Origin: JACVRW01 sp963811055
GTDB lineage: Bacteria > Actinomycetota > Thermoleophilia > Solirubrobacterales > Thermoleophilaceae
Length of the DNA stretch: 64,000 nt
NCBI GenBank assembly: GCA_963811055.1
Contig: CAWEPQ010000020.1
Location: 496,001-560,000 of the forward strand
Direction of reading: 5' to 3'
The position numbers and the translations under genes were made by a program. Positions 34,476 through 43,753 of the stretch are shown piece after piece. The notes beneath the pieces are model-generated. The model ran no database searches. It was not told where the DNA came from and saw only the letters and a list, made by a program, of their open reading frames with translations. The number at the start of each line of letters is the position of its first letter. Position 1 is the first letter of the stretch.

Positions 34476-35759
34476 TTGAGCGCACGCGCCGGCATCGTCG
34501 TGACCGGCACCGAGGTCCTCACCGGGCGCATCAGCGACCGCAACGGCCCCTGGCTCGCCGACCGCCTGCTCGAGCTCGGCATCGAGCTGGCCCACATCAC
34601 GATCACCGGCGACCGGGCGGAGGACATGGAAGCTCAGCTGCGCTTCATGGCCGACCAGGACGTGGACCTGATCATCACGAGCGGCGGCCTCGGGCCGACG
34701 GCCGACGACATGACGGTGGAGGTGGTGGCGCGGTTCGCGGGCCGGCCACTGGTGCTCGACGAGGTGCTCGAGGAGCGGATCGCGGACATCCTCCGCGGCC
34801 TGATGCAGCGCTTCCGCCACTGGGACTTCGACGCCGTGCGGGCCGCCAACCGCAAGCAGGCGCTGGTGCCGGAAGGCGCTTACGTGATCAACCCGGTCGG
34901 CACGGCGCCCGGGGTGGTGGTGCCCGGCAAGCCGACGGTGGTGGTGCTACCAGGCCCGCCGCGCGAGCTTCAGGGGATGTGGGACGAGGCCGTGTCCACG
35001 CCCGCCTTCCAGGAGGCCACCGCGGGTAGGACCGACTACGAGCAGGACACGATGCGGCTGTTCGGGCTGCCCGAGTCCGGGATGGCCGAGACGCTGCGGG
35101 TGGCTGAGCAGGACATCGCCGGCTTCGACCGGCTCGAGATCACCACCTGCCTCCGCCGCGGCGAGGTCGAGGTGGTCACCCGCCACGAGCCGGGATCGGG
35201 GCTGGAGGCCTACAGCGCGCTTGTGGAGCTCATCCGCAGCCGCCATCCGCGCGAGCTCTTCTCCGAGGACGGCTCCAAGGTGGACGACCAGGTGGCCGAG
35301 CTCCTGGCGGGCCGCCTGGTGGCCACCGCTGAGTCCTGCACCGCCGGGCTGATGGCCGCACGACTCACCGAGCGCCCGGGGTCCTCGGACTACGTGACGG
35401 GCGGCATGGTGTCCTACTCGAACGAGGCGAAGATCGAGCTGCTCGGGGTGGACCCCGCCCTGATCGAGGCCCACGGGGCGGTGTCCCCGGAGGTGGCCGC
35501 GGCGATGGCGCAGGGAGCGCTGAGGCGCTTCGATGCCGACACCGCGGTGGCCATCACGGGAATCGCGGGGCCCGGGGGAGGAACCGAGGAGAAGCCGGTG
35601 GGCACGGTCTGCTTCTGCGTGAGCACCGCCGACGGGCGAGTGCTTGCGCGTGACCTGCTGCTGCCCGGCGGGCGCGCCGACGTGCGCGAGCGCTCCACGA
35701 CGGTGGCAATGCACCTGTTGCGCCGGCTCCTCAGGGGAGAGGACGAGGGGCTCTTCTGA
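34476..35759 (+). CDS. cinA: CinA family protein (competence/damage-inducible, nicotinamide-nucleotide amidase)
   Basis: 427 residues from TTG 34476. The N-terminal MoaB-like domain has AGIVVTGTEVLTGRISDRNGPWLADRLLELG, TSGGLGPTADDMT and VLPGPPRELQGMW. The C-terminal PncC domain, which hydrolyses NMN to nicotinate mononucleotide, has ATAESCTAGLMAARLTERPGSSDYVTGG, VSYSNEAKIELLGV and AVAITGIAGPGGGTEEKPVGTV. CinA next to thpR and just before recA is a conserved bacterial arrangement. Confidence 0.94.
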   Translation: MSARAGIVVTGTEVLTGRISDRNGPWLADRLLELGIELAHITITGDRAEDMEAQLRFMADQDVDLIITSGGLGPTADDMTVEVVARFAGRPLVLDEVLEERIADILRGLMQRFRHWDFDAVRAANRKQALVPEGAYVINPVGTAPGVVVPGKPTVVVLPGPPRELQGMWDEAVSTPAFQEATAGRTDYEQDTMRLFGLPESGMAETLRVAEQDIAGFDRLEITTCLRRGEVEVVTRHEPGSGLEAYSALVELIRSRHPRELFSEDGSKVDDQVAELLAGRLVATAESCTAGLMAARLTERPGSSDYVTGGMVSYSNEAKIELLGVDPALIEAHGAVSPEVAAAMAQGALRRFDADTAVAITGIAGPGGGTEEKPVGTVCFCVSTADGRVLARDLLLPGGRADVRERSTTVAMHLLRRLLRGEDEGLF

Positions 35760-35776
35760 GCGGACCGCGGGCGCGG

Positions 35777-36319
35777 ATGTTCGTGGCCCTCGACCTGCCG
35801 GAGGCGTCGCGGGAGGCGCTGGCAGGCTGGTGCGAGGCGGCAATCGCGCCACGGAGCGACCTGCGCGGGGTGCCGGCCGGCCACCTGCACGTGACGCTCG
35901 TGTTCCTCGGGTGGCAGGACGAGGCGGCCGCCGCCTCGATCGCAGAGGCGGTCTTCGGCGCCGCCGGTGGGGTGGCGCCGCCGCGCCTCACTCCCGGCGA
36001 GCTGCGTCCGGTGCCGCCGCGGCGACCGCGGCTGTTCGCGCTCGATCTGGCTGACGAGGGTGGGCACGCCGGAGTACTCCAGGCCGGCGTGTCTGCCGCT
36101 ATGGAGGCTGCGGGCGTCTACCTGCCCGAGCGGCGGCCCTGGTGGCCGCATGTGACCCTGGCGCGGGTGAAGCGCGGCCGGCGGGCGGTGGAGCCGCTCG
36201 CGGCGGATCCCCCCGCGCTGGGCGCGATCGAGCCGGCTGAGCTGACGCTCTACCGCTCGACCCTGCGCCCGCAGGGCGCGCTGTACGAGCCGCTGGCGCG
36301 GGCGGGGATTGGCAGCTGA
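35777..36319 (+). CDS. thpR: RNA 2',3'-cyclic phosphodiesterase
   Basis: 2H phosphoesterase of the LigT/ThpR type, 180 residues. Both HxTx motifs are present: LHVTLVFLGW in the N-terminal half and PHVTLARVKRG in the C-terminal half. The start MFVALDLPEASREAL matches the family. It opens 2',3'-cyclic phosphate ends on RNA in known members. It follows cinA by 17 nt, probably in the same transcript, and ends 284 bases before recA. Confidence 0.92.
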   Translation: MFVALDLPEASREALAGWCEAAIAPRSDLRGVPAGHLHVTLVFLGWQDEAAAASIAEAVFGAAGGVAPPRLTPGELRPVPPRRPRLFALDLADEGGHAGVLQAGVSAAMEAAGVYLPERRPWWPHVTLARVKRGRRAVEPLAADPPALGAIEPAELTLYRSTLRPQGALYEPLARAGIGS

Positions 36320-36541
36320 GGTCGTCAGTGGCGTAGCTCCAGCAGTTAGCCGTCGAGGTCCCGTCGCTCTCGTGGCAGTACCGTCACATTCGCGCAGCGG
36401 AGTCCCTAGTGCGTGTTCAGTTAGTCCCGCATACCGGGAGGAATTGACACCTCACTCCGGGCATCAGGGCGCTTGTGTAACGGGAGCGCGACGACTGCTG
36501 CGGGCCGCACACAAATCAGCGCTCCTCGCTCGGCCGGGGGC

Positions 36542-36570
36542 GAACGTCTGTCCGGTCCGGCTCCTACGTT
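36542..36570 (+). promoter_or_regulatory. recA promoter with LexA-type SOS box
   Basis: GAACGTCTGTCC (36542-36553) differs by one base from the actinobacterial/Gram-positive LexA consensus GAACNNNNGTTC. It covers the -35 position of a promoter whose -10 is TACGTT (36565-36570). The rest of the gap between thpR and recA (36320-36541) contains no gene I can identify. Confidence 0.55.
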
Positions 36571-36603
36571 GTGTCGTTCCAGAGCTTCGAGGAGACGCGT
36601 CAA

Positions 36604-37719
36604 ATGGACAAGGATCAGGAGAAGGCCGCCAAGGCCCGCGAGTCGGCCCTCAAGGGCGCGCTCACGCAGATCGAGCGGCAGTTCGGCGCCGGCTCGATCA
36701 TGAAGATGGGGGATGACGCCTTCGCCGTCCAGGTGGAGGCCGTCCCGACCGGTGCGATATCGCTCGACCTGGCGCTCGGCGTGGGCGGGCTCCCGCGCGG
36801 GCGGATCGTCGAGATCTTCGGCCCGGAGTCCTCGGGTAAGACCACGCTGCTCTACCACGTGCTCGCCAGCGCCCAGAAGCTGGGCGGCATCTGCGCGTTC
36901 ATCGACGCGGAGCACGCGATGGACCCGGTCTACGCCAAGCGCATCGGCGTGGACATCGACGAGCTGCTCGTCTCCCAGCCCGACCACGGCGAGCAGGCAC
37001 TCGAGATCGCGGACATGCTGATCCGCTCCGGCGCGGTCGACGTCGTCGCGATCGACTCGGTTGCGGCGCTCACGCCCAAGGTCGAGCTCGAGGGGGCGAT
37101 GGGTGACCAGACGGTGGGTCTCCAGGCCCGGATGATGAGCCAGGCGATGCGCAAGCTCGCCGGCAACCTGAACCGCGCCAACACGCTCTGCGTGTTCACC
37201 AACCAGATCCGCGAGAAGGTCGGCGTGATGTTCGGCTCGCCCGAGACCCAGCCGGGCGGCCGGGCGCTCAAGTTCTATTCCTCGCAGCGCCTCGACATCC
37301 GCCGCATCGAGACCCTCAAGGAGGGCACCGAGGCGGTGGGGAACCGGGTGCGGGTGAAGGTCGTGAAGAACAAGGTCGCGGCGCCGTTCCGCCAGGCCGA
37401 GTTCGACATCGAGTACGGCCAGGGCATCAGCTCGGAGGGCTGCATCCTCGATCTGGGGATCGAGCACGGGATCGTCCAGAAGTCGGGCTCGTTCTTCTCC
37501 TACGGCGACGAGCGGCTCGGGCAGGGGCGCAACAACGTGAAGGGCTACCTGCGCGAGCGCCCGGACATCGCCAAGGAGATCGAGGCCAAGATCTACGAGA
37601 CGCTGGGCGCCGCGTCCGCGGAGGACGCGCCGCTGGCGGCCGTCCCGGAGGACGTCGACCCTGAGACGGGCGAGGTGGCGGTCGCCGCCGAGGCCTCCCC
37701 GGCGGAGCAGGCGGCCTAG
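36604..37719 (+). CDS. recA: Recombinase RecA
   Basis: Strand-exchange ATPase and SOS co-protease, 371 residues. N-terminal helix KESALKGALTQIERQFGAGSIMKMG-like region, Walker A GPESSGKTTLLYH (about 74-86), FIDAEHAMDPVYA, Walker B VDVVAIDSVAAL, loop L2 region with FTNQIREKVGVMFGSPETQPGG. The C-terminal tail is acidic and Ala-rich (EDVDPETGEVAVAAEASP). ATG 36604 is preferred, with GAGGAG about 10 nt upstream, over the GTG at 36571, which lies directly on the -10 box. Confidence 0.96.
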   Translation: MDKDQEKAAKARESALKGALTQIERQFGAGSIMKMGDDAFAVQVEAVPTGAISLDLALGVGGLPRGRIVEIFGPESSGKTTLLYHVLASAQKLGGICAFIDAEHAMDPVYAKRIGVDIDELLVSQPDHGEQALEIADMLIRSGAVDVVAIDSVAALTPKVELEGAMGDQTVGLQARMMSQAMRKLAGNLNRANTLCVFTNQIREKVGVMFGSPETQPGGRALKFYSSQRLDIRRIETLKEGTEAVGNRVRVKVVKNKVAAPFRQAEFDIEYGQGISSEGCILDLGIEHGIVQKSGSFFSYGDERLGQGRNNVKGYLRERPDIAKEIEAKIYETLGAASAEDAPLAAVPEDVDPETGEVAVAAEASPAEQAA

Positions 37720-37736
37720 ACAGCGGGCCGCGGGCC

Positions 37737-38229
37737 ATGGGCGAGCTTGCGCCGGACCTGGCCGAGCTGGAAAGGGCGCTCGCCTATGCCCACCGCGCGA
37801 TTGCGCGGCGCGAGCAGACGGTCGCCCAGGTGCGGGCGCTGCTCGAGCGGCGCGGCGTTTCGGAGGAGAGCGCGGACCTGGCGGTCGAGGAGCTGCTCGG
37901 CACGGGCCTGCTGGACGACGCGCGCTTTGCGCGCCGGTTCGCGACCGACAAGCGCGACCTCGACCAATGGGGCTCCGACACGGATCGCCGCCGAGCTCGA
38001 CCGGCACGGGGTCGATGCGGACCAGATCGAGGCGGTGTTGACCGAGACCGGTCGCCAGGACGAGCTCGACACCGCGCGCGTGCTGCTCGAGCGGCGCTGG
38101 CCACAGGCGCCCAGCGACGACCGCGAGCGCGATCGCGCGTGGCGCCTGCTGGTGCGTCGCGGCTACGCGCCCGAGCTGGCGTACGAGGCCGTGCGCGAGC
38201 ACGAGCGGGCGGCAGCCGGCGACGCCTGA
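37737..38229 (+). CDS. recX: RecX regulatory protein (frameshift)
   Basis: Modulator of RecA filaments. It starts at ATG 37737, 17 nt after recA. The N-terminal part is AYAHRAIARREQTVAQVRALLERRGVSEESADLAVEELLGTGLLDDARFARRFATDKRDLDQWGSD. The frame then needs removal of one base at about 37980 to continue as RIAAELDRHGVDADQIEAVL and WRLLVRRGYAPELAYEAVREHERA. The corrected length is about 163 residues. The three-helix repeats and the position after recA make the identity firm. Confidence 0.88.
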
Positions 38230-38589
38230 TCGCACCCTGCCACGGGGTTGCCAGGGCACCGGACCGTGGTTACCCTCAACTCAAGCGGCCGGCACGGCCG
38301 CCGTGAGACCGGAACGTAGCAAGCAAAATGGCACCGATGGCACAGCATTTCCCACAGACACGACCGGCGGGTGGAATCCCGCGACATCTAACCGCCCCTA
38401 CCCCGACCAGAATGGCTCTCAGAGCCTGTATGAGCGTTCAGGAAGGGCTGTAAGGCGGCTTCGCGCGCCCCTACCGGGGCGCGCGATCGAACACCGCCAC
38501 GTCCACCGTCTCGCGGCGCTGAGCCGCACCGCTCGACAAATTCGAGATCGAGACCGGCGCCCGTGCGCCGGAACAAGGAGACGTGCGAG
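38230..38589. other. 360-bp non-coding region between recX and rny
   Basis: The DNA here is less GC-rich than its neighbours, especially 38320-38450. I see no protein-like frame with normal codon usage and no tRNA cloverleaf. A strong hairpin lies at 38462-38485. An rny ribosome-binding site AAGGAG is at 38575-38580. It probably carries the rny promoter and a long structured leader, but I cannot point to one clear -10 box. Confidence 0.5.
38462..38485 (+). promoter_or_regulatory. Strong hairpin in the rny upstream region
   Basis: A perfect 10-bp GC-only stem, CGCGCGCCCC / GGGGCGCGCG, around the loop TACC, about 105 bases before the rny ATG. No T-run follows, so it is not a standard terminator. 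A leader stem before RNase Y could serve as an autoregulatory site. Confidence 0.55.
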
Positions 38590-40078
38590 ATGGAGATCGT
38601 GTTGGCTGCGCTCGTAGCCGCGGCGGTCGCGGTGGTGGTGGTGCTCTTCGTGCAGCGGCCGCGCGCGCTCCCTGCCAACGGTGGAGCCGCGAGCGCGCCG
38701 GAGCGCTCGCAGCCGGGTGCCGCGCCCATGGGTGCGGCTCGCCGTGACGCGCTCGAGGAGGAGCTGGTGGCGCGCCGCTCCGAGCTTGCGCGCCTGGAGG
38801 AGCGCCTGCGCTCGCGTGAGGGCACGCTGGAGCTGAAGGAGACGGAGCTGGCCGAGCAGGAACGGTCCCTGGAGGACCGGCGGCGCAACGTGGACCACGG
38901 CCGTGAGGAGCTGCGTGAGTCGAAGCGCGAGCAGATCCGGGAGCTCGAGCGGGTGGCCGGCCTGAGCGCGGGTCAGGCCAAGCAGGCGATGATGCGCGAG
39001 CTCGAGGACGAGCTGCGCCACGACAGCGCCCGCCTGGTGCGCCAGATCGAGGAGGAGACGCGCCGCGACGCCGACAGGCGCGTTCGCAGCATCCTCGCCA
39101 CGGTGATGCAGCGCCTCGCGTCCAGCCACGCAGTGGAGACCACGGTGTCCGTGGTGGAGCTCAAGTCCGACGAGCTCAAGGGCAGGATCATCGGCCGCGA
39201 GGGCCGCAACATCCGCGCGCTCGAGACGCTCACCGGGATCGACTTCATCATCGACGACACGCCGGGCGCGGTGCTGCTGTCGGGATTCGACGGCGTGCGC
39301 CGCGAGATCGCCCGACTCACGCTCGAGCGGCTGCTCGTGGACGGGCGGATCCACCCGGCGCGGATCGAGGAGGCCTACCACCACGCCAAGTCGGAGATCG
39401 ACAAGCACGTGGTCGAGATCGGCGAGCAGGCGGTGTTCGAGGCCAACGTCGGCTCTGTGCACCCCGAGCTCGTGAAGCTGCTCGGGCGCCTGCGCTTCAG
39501 CACGAGCTACGGGCAGAACGTGCTGCACCACTCCATCGAGTGCTCGCGCCTGGCGGCGCATGCTCGCCGCGGAGCTGGGCACCGACACCCGCGTGGCCTC
39601 GCGGGCCGCCCTGCTGCACGACATCGGCAAGGCCGTGTCGCACGAGACCGAGGGCCCGCACGCTCTGGTGGGCGGGGAGCTGGCCAGGCGCTGGAAGGAG
39701 ACCGAGGCCGTGGCGCACGCGATGGAGGCGCACCACAACGAGGTGGAACCGCAGACCGTGGAGGCGGTGATCGTTCAGGTGGTGGACGCCCTGTCCGGGG
39801 CGCGGCCGGGAGCTCGCGGCGAGTCGCTCGAGAGCTACGTCAAGCGCCTGCATGAGCTCGAGGAGATCGCCGGCCGCCACGCGGGCGTGGAGAAGGTCTA
39901 CGCCATGCACGCGGGACGCGAGATCCGCGTGATCGTGCAACCCGAGCAGGTGGACGACGACGCGGCCGCGCTGCTGTCGCGGCAGATCGCCCGCGACGTC
40001 GAAAAGGAGCTCGAGTACCCCGGGCAGATCAAGGTCACGGTCATCCGGGAGAGCAGGGCCACCGACTACGCACGCTGA
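38590..40078 (+). CDS. rny: Ribonuclease Y (frameshift)
   Basis: Membrane-anchored endoribonuclease that starts mRNA decay. TM helix at residues 2-21 (EIVLAALVAAAVAVVVVLFV), long Glu/Arg coiled coil (about 45-150), KH domain (VVELKSDELKGRIIGREGRNIRALE) and HD domain (ALLHDIGKAV with SHETEGPHALVGGELA). One extra base at about 39556-39559 breaks the frame between IECSRLAA and MLAAELGTDTRVASRAALLHDIG. The corrected length is about 495 residues. ATG 38590 has AAGGAG 9 nt upstream. Confidence 0.93.
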
Positions 40079-40090
40079 TGGGCGCGGCGA

Positions 40091-40616
40091 GTGCTCGTCT
40101 GGAAGGGGCTCGACGAGTGGCGGGCCGAGAGCGCCGAGGTGACCCTGGAGGGCGAGCGCCTCGCGGCGCACGGCGTGCAGATCGGCGCGGATCCCGGCGG
40201 CTACCGGCTGGAGTACGAGCTGGAGACCGCCGAGCGGTACGTGACGGCACGTCTGTCGGTGCGCGCCGAGGGCGACGGCTGGTCGGCGGAGCCTCGACCT
40301 GCAGAGGACTGAGGACGGCGAGTGGCGCGCCGGCGGCGAGCCGCTGGACGTGGACCTGGCGGGGGCGCTGGACTGCGATCTGGCGCTGTCGCCGCTCACG
40401 AACTTCATGCCGATCAAGCGGAACGGCGAAGGACCGGGGGACTACGTGATGGCGTGGGTGTCGGTGCCGGACCTGCGCGTGCACCGCTCCGAGCAGCGCT
40501 ACGAGCCGCTCGCCGACGGCCGGGTGCGCTTCTCGTCGCCGGGGTTCACCGCCGACCTCGAGCTCGACGAGGACGGCTTCGTGGCGCACTACCCCGGGCT
40601 TGCCGAGCGGGTCTAG
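40091..40616 (+). CDS. Putative glycolipid-binding domain protein (frameshift)
   Basis: About 175 residues after correction. The N-terminal half is LVWKGLDEWRAESAEVTLEGERLAAHGVQIG, YRLEYELET and VTARLSVRAEG. One extra base at about 40292 must be removed to continue into LDLQRTEDGEWRAGGEPLDVDLAGALDCDLALSPLTNFMPIKR and HRSEQRYEPL. The DVDL...SP.TN..PI pattern is the signature of the putative glycolipid-binding family (DUF1089/YjkA-like). It starts at GTG 40091, 12 nt after rny. The function is otherwise unknown. Confidence 0.75.
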
Positions 40617-40619
40617 GAC

Positions 40620-40625
40620 TATCCT
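40620..40625 (+). promoter_or_regulatory. -10 element of miaB, leaderless type
   Basis: TATCCT ends 8 nt before GTG 40634, and no Shine-Dalgarno sequence is present. This selects the GTG as the start. Confidence 0.55.
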
Positions 40626-40633
40626 CGGCGGCC

Positions 40634-41966
40634 GTGGCAGCCCAGCGCACCTACCACCTCACCACCTTCGGGTGCCAGATGAACGAGCACGACTCGGAGC
40701 GCATGAAGGGCATGCTCGACTCGCTCGGCTACGCCGAGGTCGAGGACCGCTCCGGCGCCGACCTGATCCTCTTCAACACCTGCTCGATCCGCGAGAAGGC
40801 GGACACCCGGATGGTGGGCCACCTCGGCGAGGCCAAGCGCCTGAAGACCGAGGACCCGACCCGCGTGGTGGGCGTGGGCGGCTGCTGGTCGCAGTCGGTC
40901 AAGGAGGGGGTCTTCGAGCAGTTCCCGTTCGTCGACGTGGCGTTCGGCCCAGGCCAGGTGCACAAGCTCGCCGAGTTCCTGACCAGCGACAGCCTCAGCG
41001 CCCAGGGCTACTTCGAGTTCGAGGGCTTCACCGGGCACCTCCCGATGAAGCGCGCCCGCGAGTTCCAGGCCTGGGTGCAGATCTCGGTGGGCTGCAACTG
41101 CGCCTGCTCGTACTGCATCGTGCCCTCCACGCGTGGACGCGAGGTCTCGCGCCCGCTGGCGGAGCTGCGCGCCGAGGTGCGGCGGCTGGCCGCCGACGGG
41201 GTGCGCGAGATCACGCTGCTCGGCCAGAACGTCTGCTCCTACGGCCGCGACCTGCCGCGCGGCGAGAAGGCGACCTTCGCGGAGCTGCTGGCGGAGGTGG
41301 ACGCCGTGGAGGGGATCGAGCGGATCCGCTACACCAGCCCGCACCCCAAGGACATCCGCGAGGACGTGATCGACGCGCACGTGGAGCTCCCATCGGTTTG
41401 CGAGCACATCCACCTGCCGCTCCAGTCGGGCTCCAGCACGGATCCTCAAGGCGATGCGCCGCACGTACGGGCGCGAGCGCTACCTCGACCGGGTGGCGAT
41501 GATCCGCGACAGGGCGCCCGACTGCTCGATCAGCACCGACATCATCGTCGGCTTCCCCGGCGAGACCGACGAGGACTTCGAGGAGACGATGTCGGTGGTG
41601 GACGAGGTGCGCTTCGACTCCGCGTTCACGTTCGCGTTCTCCCCGCGCCGCGGCACAGAGGCGGCCACCCTCGGCGAGCAGGTGCCGCACGACGTCAAGG
41701 GGCCGCGGATGGAGCGGCTCGTGGAGACCGTGCAGACGCACGCCACCGAGCGGGCGCAGCGCTTCGTGGGCCGCACGCTCGAGGTGCTGGTGGAAGGCCC
41801 GTCACGCACCGATCCGGCACGGCTGCGCGGCCGCACCAGGCACAACAAGACCGTTCACTTCGCCGGGGTGGCCGAGCCGGGTGAGCTCGCCCAGGTGGAG
41901 ATCGCCTCCGCCACGAGCACCACGCTCGCCGGCGAGGAGCGCCTGCTCGCCCGCTTAGCCGGCTGA
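40634..41966 (+). CDS. miaB: tRNA-2-methylthio-N6-dimethylallyladenosine synthase (frameshift)
   Basis: Radical-SAM methylthiotransferase acting on i6A37 of tRNA, the product of MiaA, encoded 0.9 kb downstream. The N-terminal UPF0004 domain carries the cluster cysteines in TTFGCQMNEHDSE, NTCSIREKAD and GGCWSQ. The radical SAM motif is CNCACSYCIVPSTRGRE. The frame breaks at about 41438 (one extra base) within LPLQSGSS, then continues ILKAMRRTYGRERYLD and TDIIVGFPGETDEDF to the TRAM domain. The corrected length is about 443 residues. The end overlaps the convergent gene by 12 nt. Confidence 0.94.
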
Positions 41967-42794
41967 CGCCTGCTCGGGCAGGACCCGCTCGAGCTCCCTC
42001 ATCGCCGCGCGCGCCGCCAGCAGCCCGTCGCCGTCCCACCAGAGCCGGTCGTTCACCACGATCGCCTTGCGAAGACCGAGGCGCTTGAGCGAGGCATGCG
42101 CGCCGGGTGCCCGCGAGACGAGGACCACGTCCGCGCCCTGGCGCTCCTCGGCGGGAACGAGTCCCGCGTCGAGGAGCACCTTGCCGGGGAACGCCTCGGG
42201 GCGAGACAGGCGCAGGCCGCCGGGAAGGATCCTCACGACCGCCACGCGTGTGCCCTCGGCGGAGCGCAGCCGCTCGCGCGCCCGGGCGGCCGTGCGGTCC
42301 CAGCCGTCGAGCAGCGCCTCGGCGTCATTGGTCCTCCCGAGCGCCTCGCCGAACAGGCGCAGGTCGAGCTTCCAGTTGGTCGCGATGCCCCCCTCGCTGA
42401 ACACCGTGGGCGCGATCTCGCTCAGGCGGTCGTAGAGACGGCCCTGGCGGGCCTTGCTGCCAAGGATCACGTCGGGATCCAGCACCTCCACGCCGAGCAT
42501 GTACGCGCCCACGAGCGGGGGGCGCACCTCCACGTCGTCACGGAGCAGGTACGCCGGGGCGCGTCCGCCGGGCAGGAGCGCGGCCACGGGCTGCTCGTGC
42601 AGGGCGAGGATGGCGTCGAGGGCGCCGTCGGTGAGTGCCAGCGGCCGCTTGGCCAGCCCCGGGACCTTGCTCTCGCCGCTCGCGTGGGCCACCTTCAGCG
42701 GCTTGGCGTTCTCGCGCTCCTCGTCGAAGCCGGTGCCGCAGCCCGCCGCCACGAGGGCGGTCACCGCGAGGAGGGCTCCAAATCTGCGGGACAT
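41955..42794 (-). CDS. Periplasmic-binding-protein-like lipoprotein (FecB/siderophore type)
   Basis: 279 residues. Signal peptide with lipobox LVAAGCGTG (Cys about 19), then a type III (helical-backbone) solute-binding fold. Recognisable parts include KRPLALTDGALDAILALHEQPVAALLPG, GVEVLDPDVILGSKARQGRLYDRLSEIAPTVFSEG and RVAVVRILPGG. These resemble iron-siderophore ABC binding proteins. No permease or ATPase gene is next to it, so the transporter is elsewhere or the protein has another role. It is divergent from miaA. Confidence 0.8.
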   Translation of the reverse strand: MSRRFGALLAVTALVAAGCGTGFDEERENAKPLKVAHASGESKVPGLAKRPLALTDGALDAILALHEQPVAALLPGGRAPAYLLRDDVEVRPPLVGAYMLGVEVLDPDVILGSKARQGRLYDRLSEIAPTVFSEGGIATNWKLDLRLFGEALGRTNDAEALLDGWDRTAARARERLRSAEGTRVAVVRILPGGLRLSRPEAFPGKVLLDAGLVPAEERQGADVVLVSRAPGAHASLKRLGLRKAIVVNDRLWWDGDGLLAARAAMRELERVLPEQASAG

Positions 42795-42839
42795 CGCCCG
42801 CGTATTCCTAGCGGGTCCACGCGCGGCAATACTGGGCGC

Positions 42840-43742
42840 GTGAACGTGATCGCCCTCTTCGGGCCGACGGGCGTGGGCAAGACCGAGGTCGCGATCGCGC
42901 TGGCCGAGCGGCTTCGGGCCGCTGGCGAGGACCCCGTGGCGATCTCGGCCGACGCCTTGCAGGTCTACCGCGGCCTCGAGCTCCTCAGCGGCGCCGCCGA
43001 CGCCGCCGAGCAGGCGCGCCTGGAGCACCGGCTGCTGTCGTTCGTGCCATTGGACGAGACCTTCTCGGCCGGCGCCTTCGCCGAGCGGGCACGGGCGGAG
43101 GTGGACGGCGCCCTGGCAGCCGGCCGTCGCCCGCTGGTGGTGGGCGGCACCGGTCTGTACCTCCAGGCGGCGCTGACGGACCTCGAGCTGAGGCCTCCGC
43201 CGAGCGACGAGGTCCGCGCCCGGCTCGAGGCCGACCTGGCAGCTCGTGGAAGCGCGGCGCTCCACGCCGACCTGGCCGCCCTTGACGAACGTGCCGCCGC
43301 GGCCATCGAGCCCGGCGACCGCACACGGGTGCTGCGCGCGCTCGAGCTGCTCGAGATGGGGGAGGCCCCGGTGCCCTCCGGGGACCGGTCGCGACTCTGG
43401 ACCGCGCGCCTGCGCCATCCGACCCTGCTCTGCGGGCTCGTGATGGAGCGCGCCACGCTGTACGCGCGGATCGACGAGCGCGTGGACGCGATGGTGGCCG
43501 CGGGGGCGGCGGAGGAGGTGAGCCGCGCGGCGGCGGCCGGCGCGTCGCGCACGGCCCGCGCCGCACTCGGCTTCGAGGAGCTCGTGGAGGGCGACGTGGA
43601 CGGGATGAAGCGCAGGACTCGCAACTACGCCAAGCGGCAGCTCACGTGGCTGCGCCGGCTGCCGGACGTTCACGTGATCGACCTGACCGACGGCGACGCC
43701 GGGGCCGCGGCGGAGGCCGTCGAGCGACTCGCGCGGAGGTAG
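42840..43742 (+). CDS. miaA: tRNA dimethylallyltransferase
   Basis: Adds the isopentenyl group to A37 of tRNAs reading U-starting codons; MiaB then modifies it. It is 300 residues from GTG 42840. The P-loop is FGPTGVGKTEVAIAL and the substrate region is ISADALQVYRGLELLSGA. VGGTGLYLQAAL and ALGFEELVEGD follow, and RTRNYAKRQLTWLRR is near the end. AATACT at 42828-42833 may be its -10. Its stop TAG begins a TAGAGT hexamer just before dapF. Confidence 0.94.
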   Translation: MNVIALFGPTGVGKTEVAIALAERLRAAGEDPVAISADALQVYRGLELLSGAADAAEQARLEHRLLSFVPLDETFSAGAFAERARAEVDGALAAGRRPLVVGGTGLYLQAALTDLELRPPPSDEVRARLEADLAARGSAALHADLAALDERAAAAIEPGDRTRVLRALELLEMGEAPVPSGDRSRLWTARLRHPTLLCGLVMERATLYARIDERVDAMVAAGAAEEVSRAAAAGASRTARAALGFEELVEGDVDGMKRRTRNYAKRQLTWLRRLPDVHVIDLTDGDAGAAAEAVERLARR

Positions 43743-43745
43743 AGT
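43740..43745 (+). promoter_or_regulatory. -10 element of dapF, overlapping the miaA stop codon
   Basis: TAGAGT includes the miaA TAG stop and ends 8 nt before GTG 43754. No Shine-Dalgarno sequence is present. Confidence 0.5.
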
Positions 43746-43753
43746 GGCGCGCC

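Noticed and set aside
36445..36480. TTGACA at 36445 as the recA -35 box
   Set aside because: No acceptable -10 hexamer lies 16-19 bp downstream; the nearest TA-containing hexamer is too far. The 36542-36570 promoter fits better.
38320..38400. A tRNA-like element (GGGTGGAATCCCGC resembling a T-arm) in the recX-rny gap
   Set aside because: No acceptor stem, anticodon arm or D-arm can be matched around it, and the T-loop lacks TTC. It is more likely a chance short stem.
38303..38617. Small ORF of 104 codons from a GTG at 38303 across the rny leader
   Set aside because: It overlaps the rny start, its second half is a shifted reading of rny, and the codon usage of the first half does not match neighbouring genes. 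No homology is evident.
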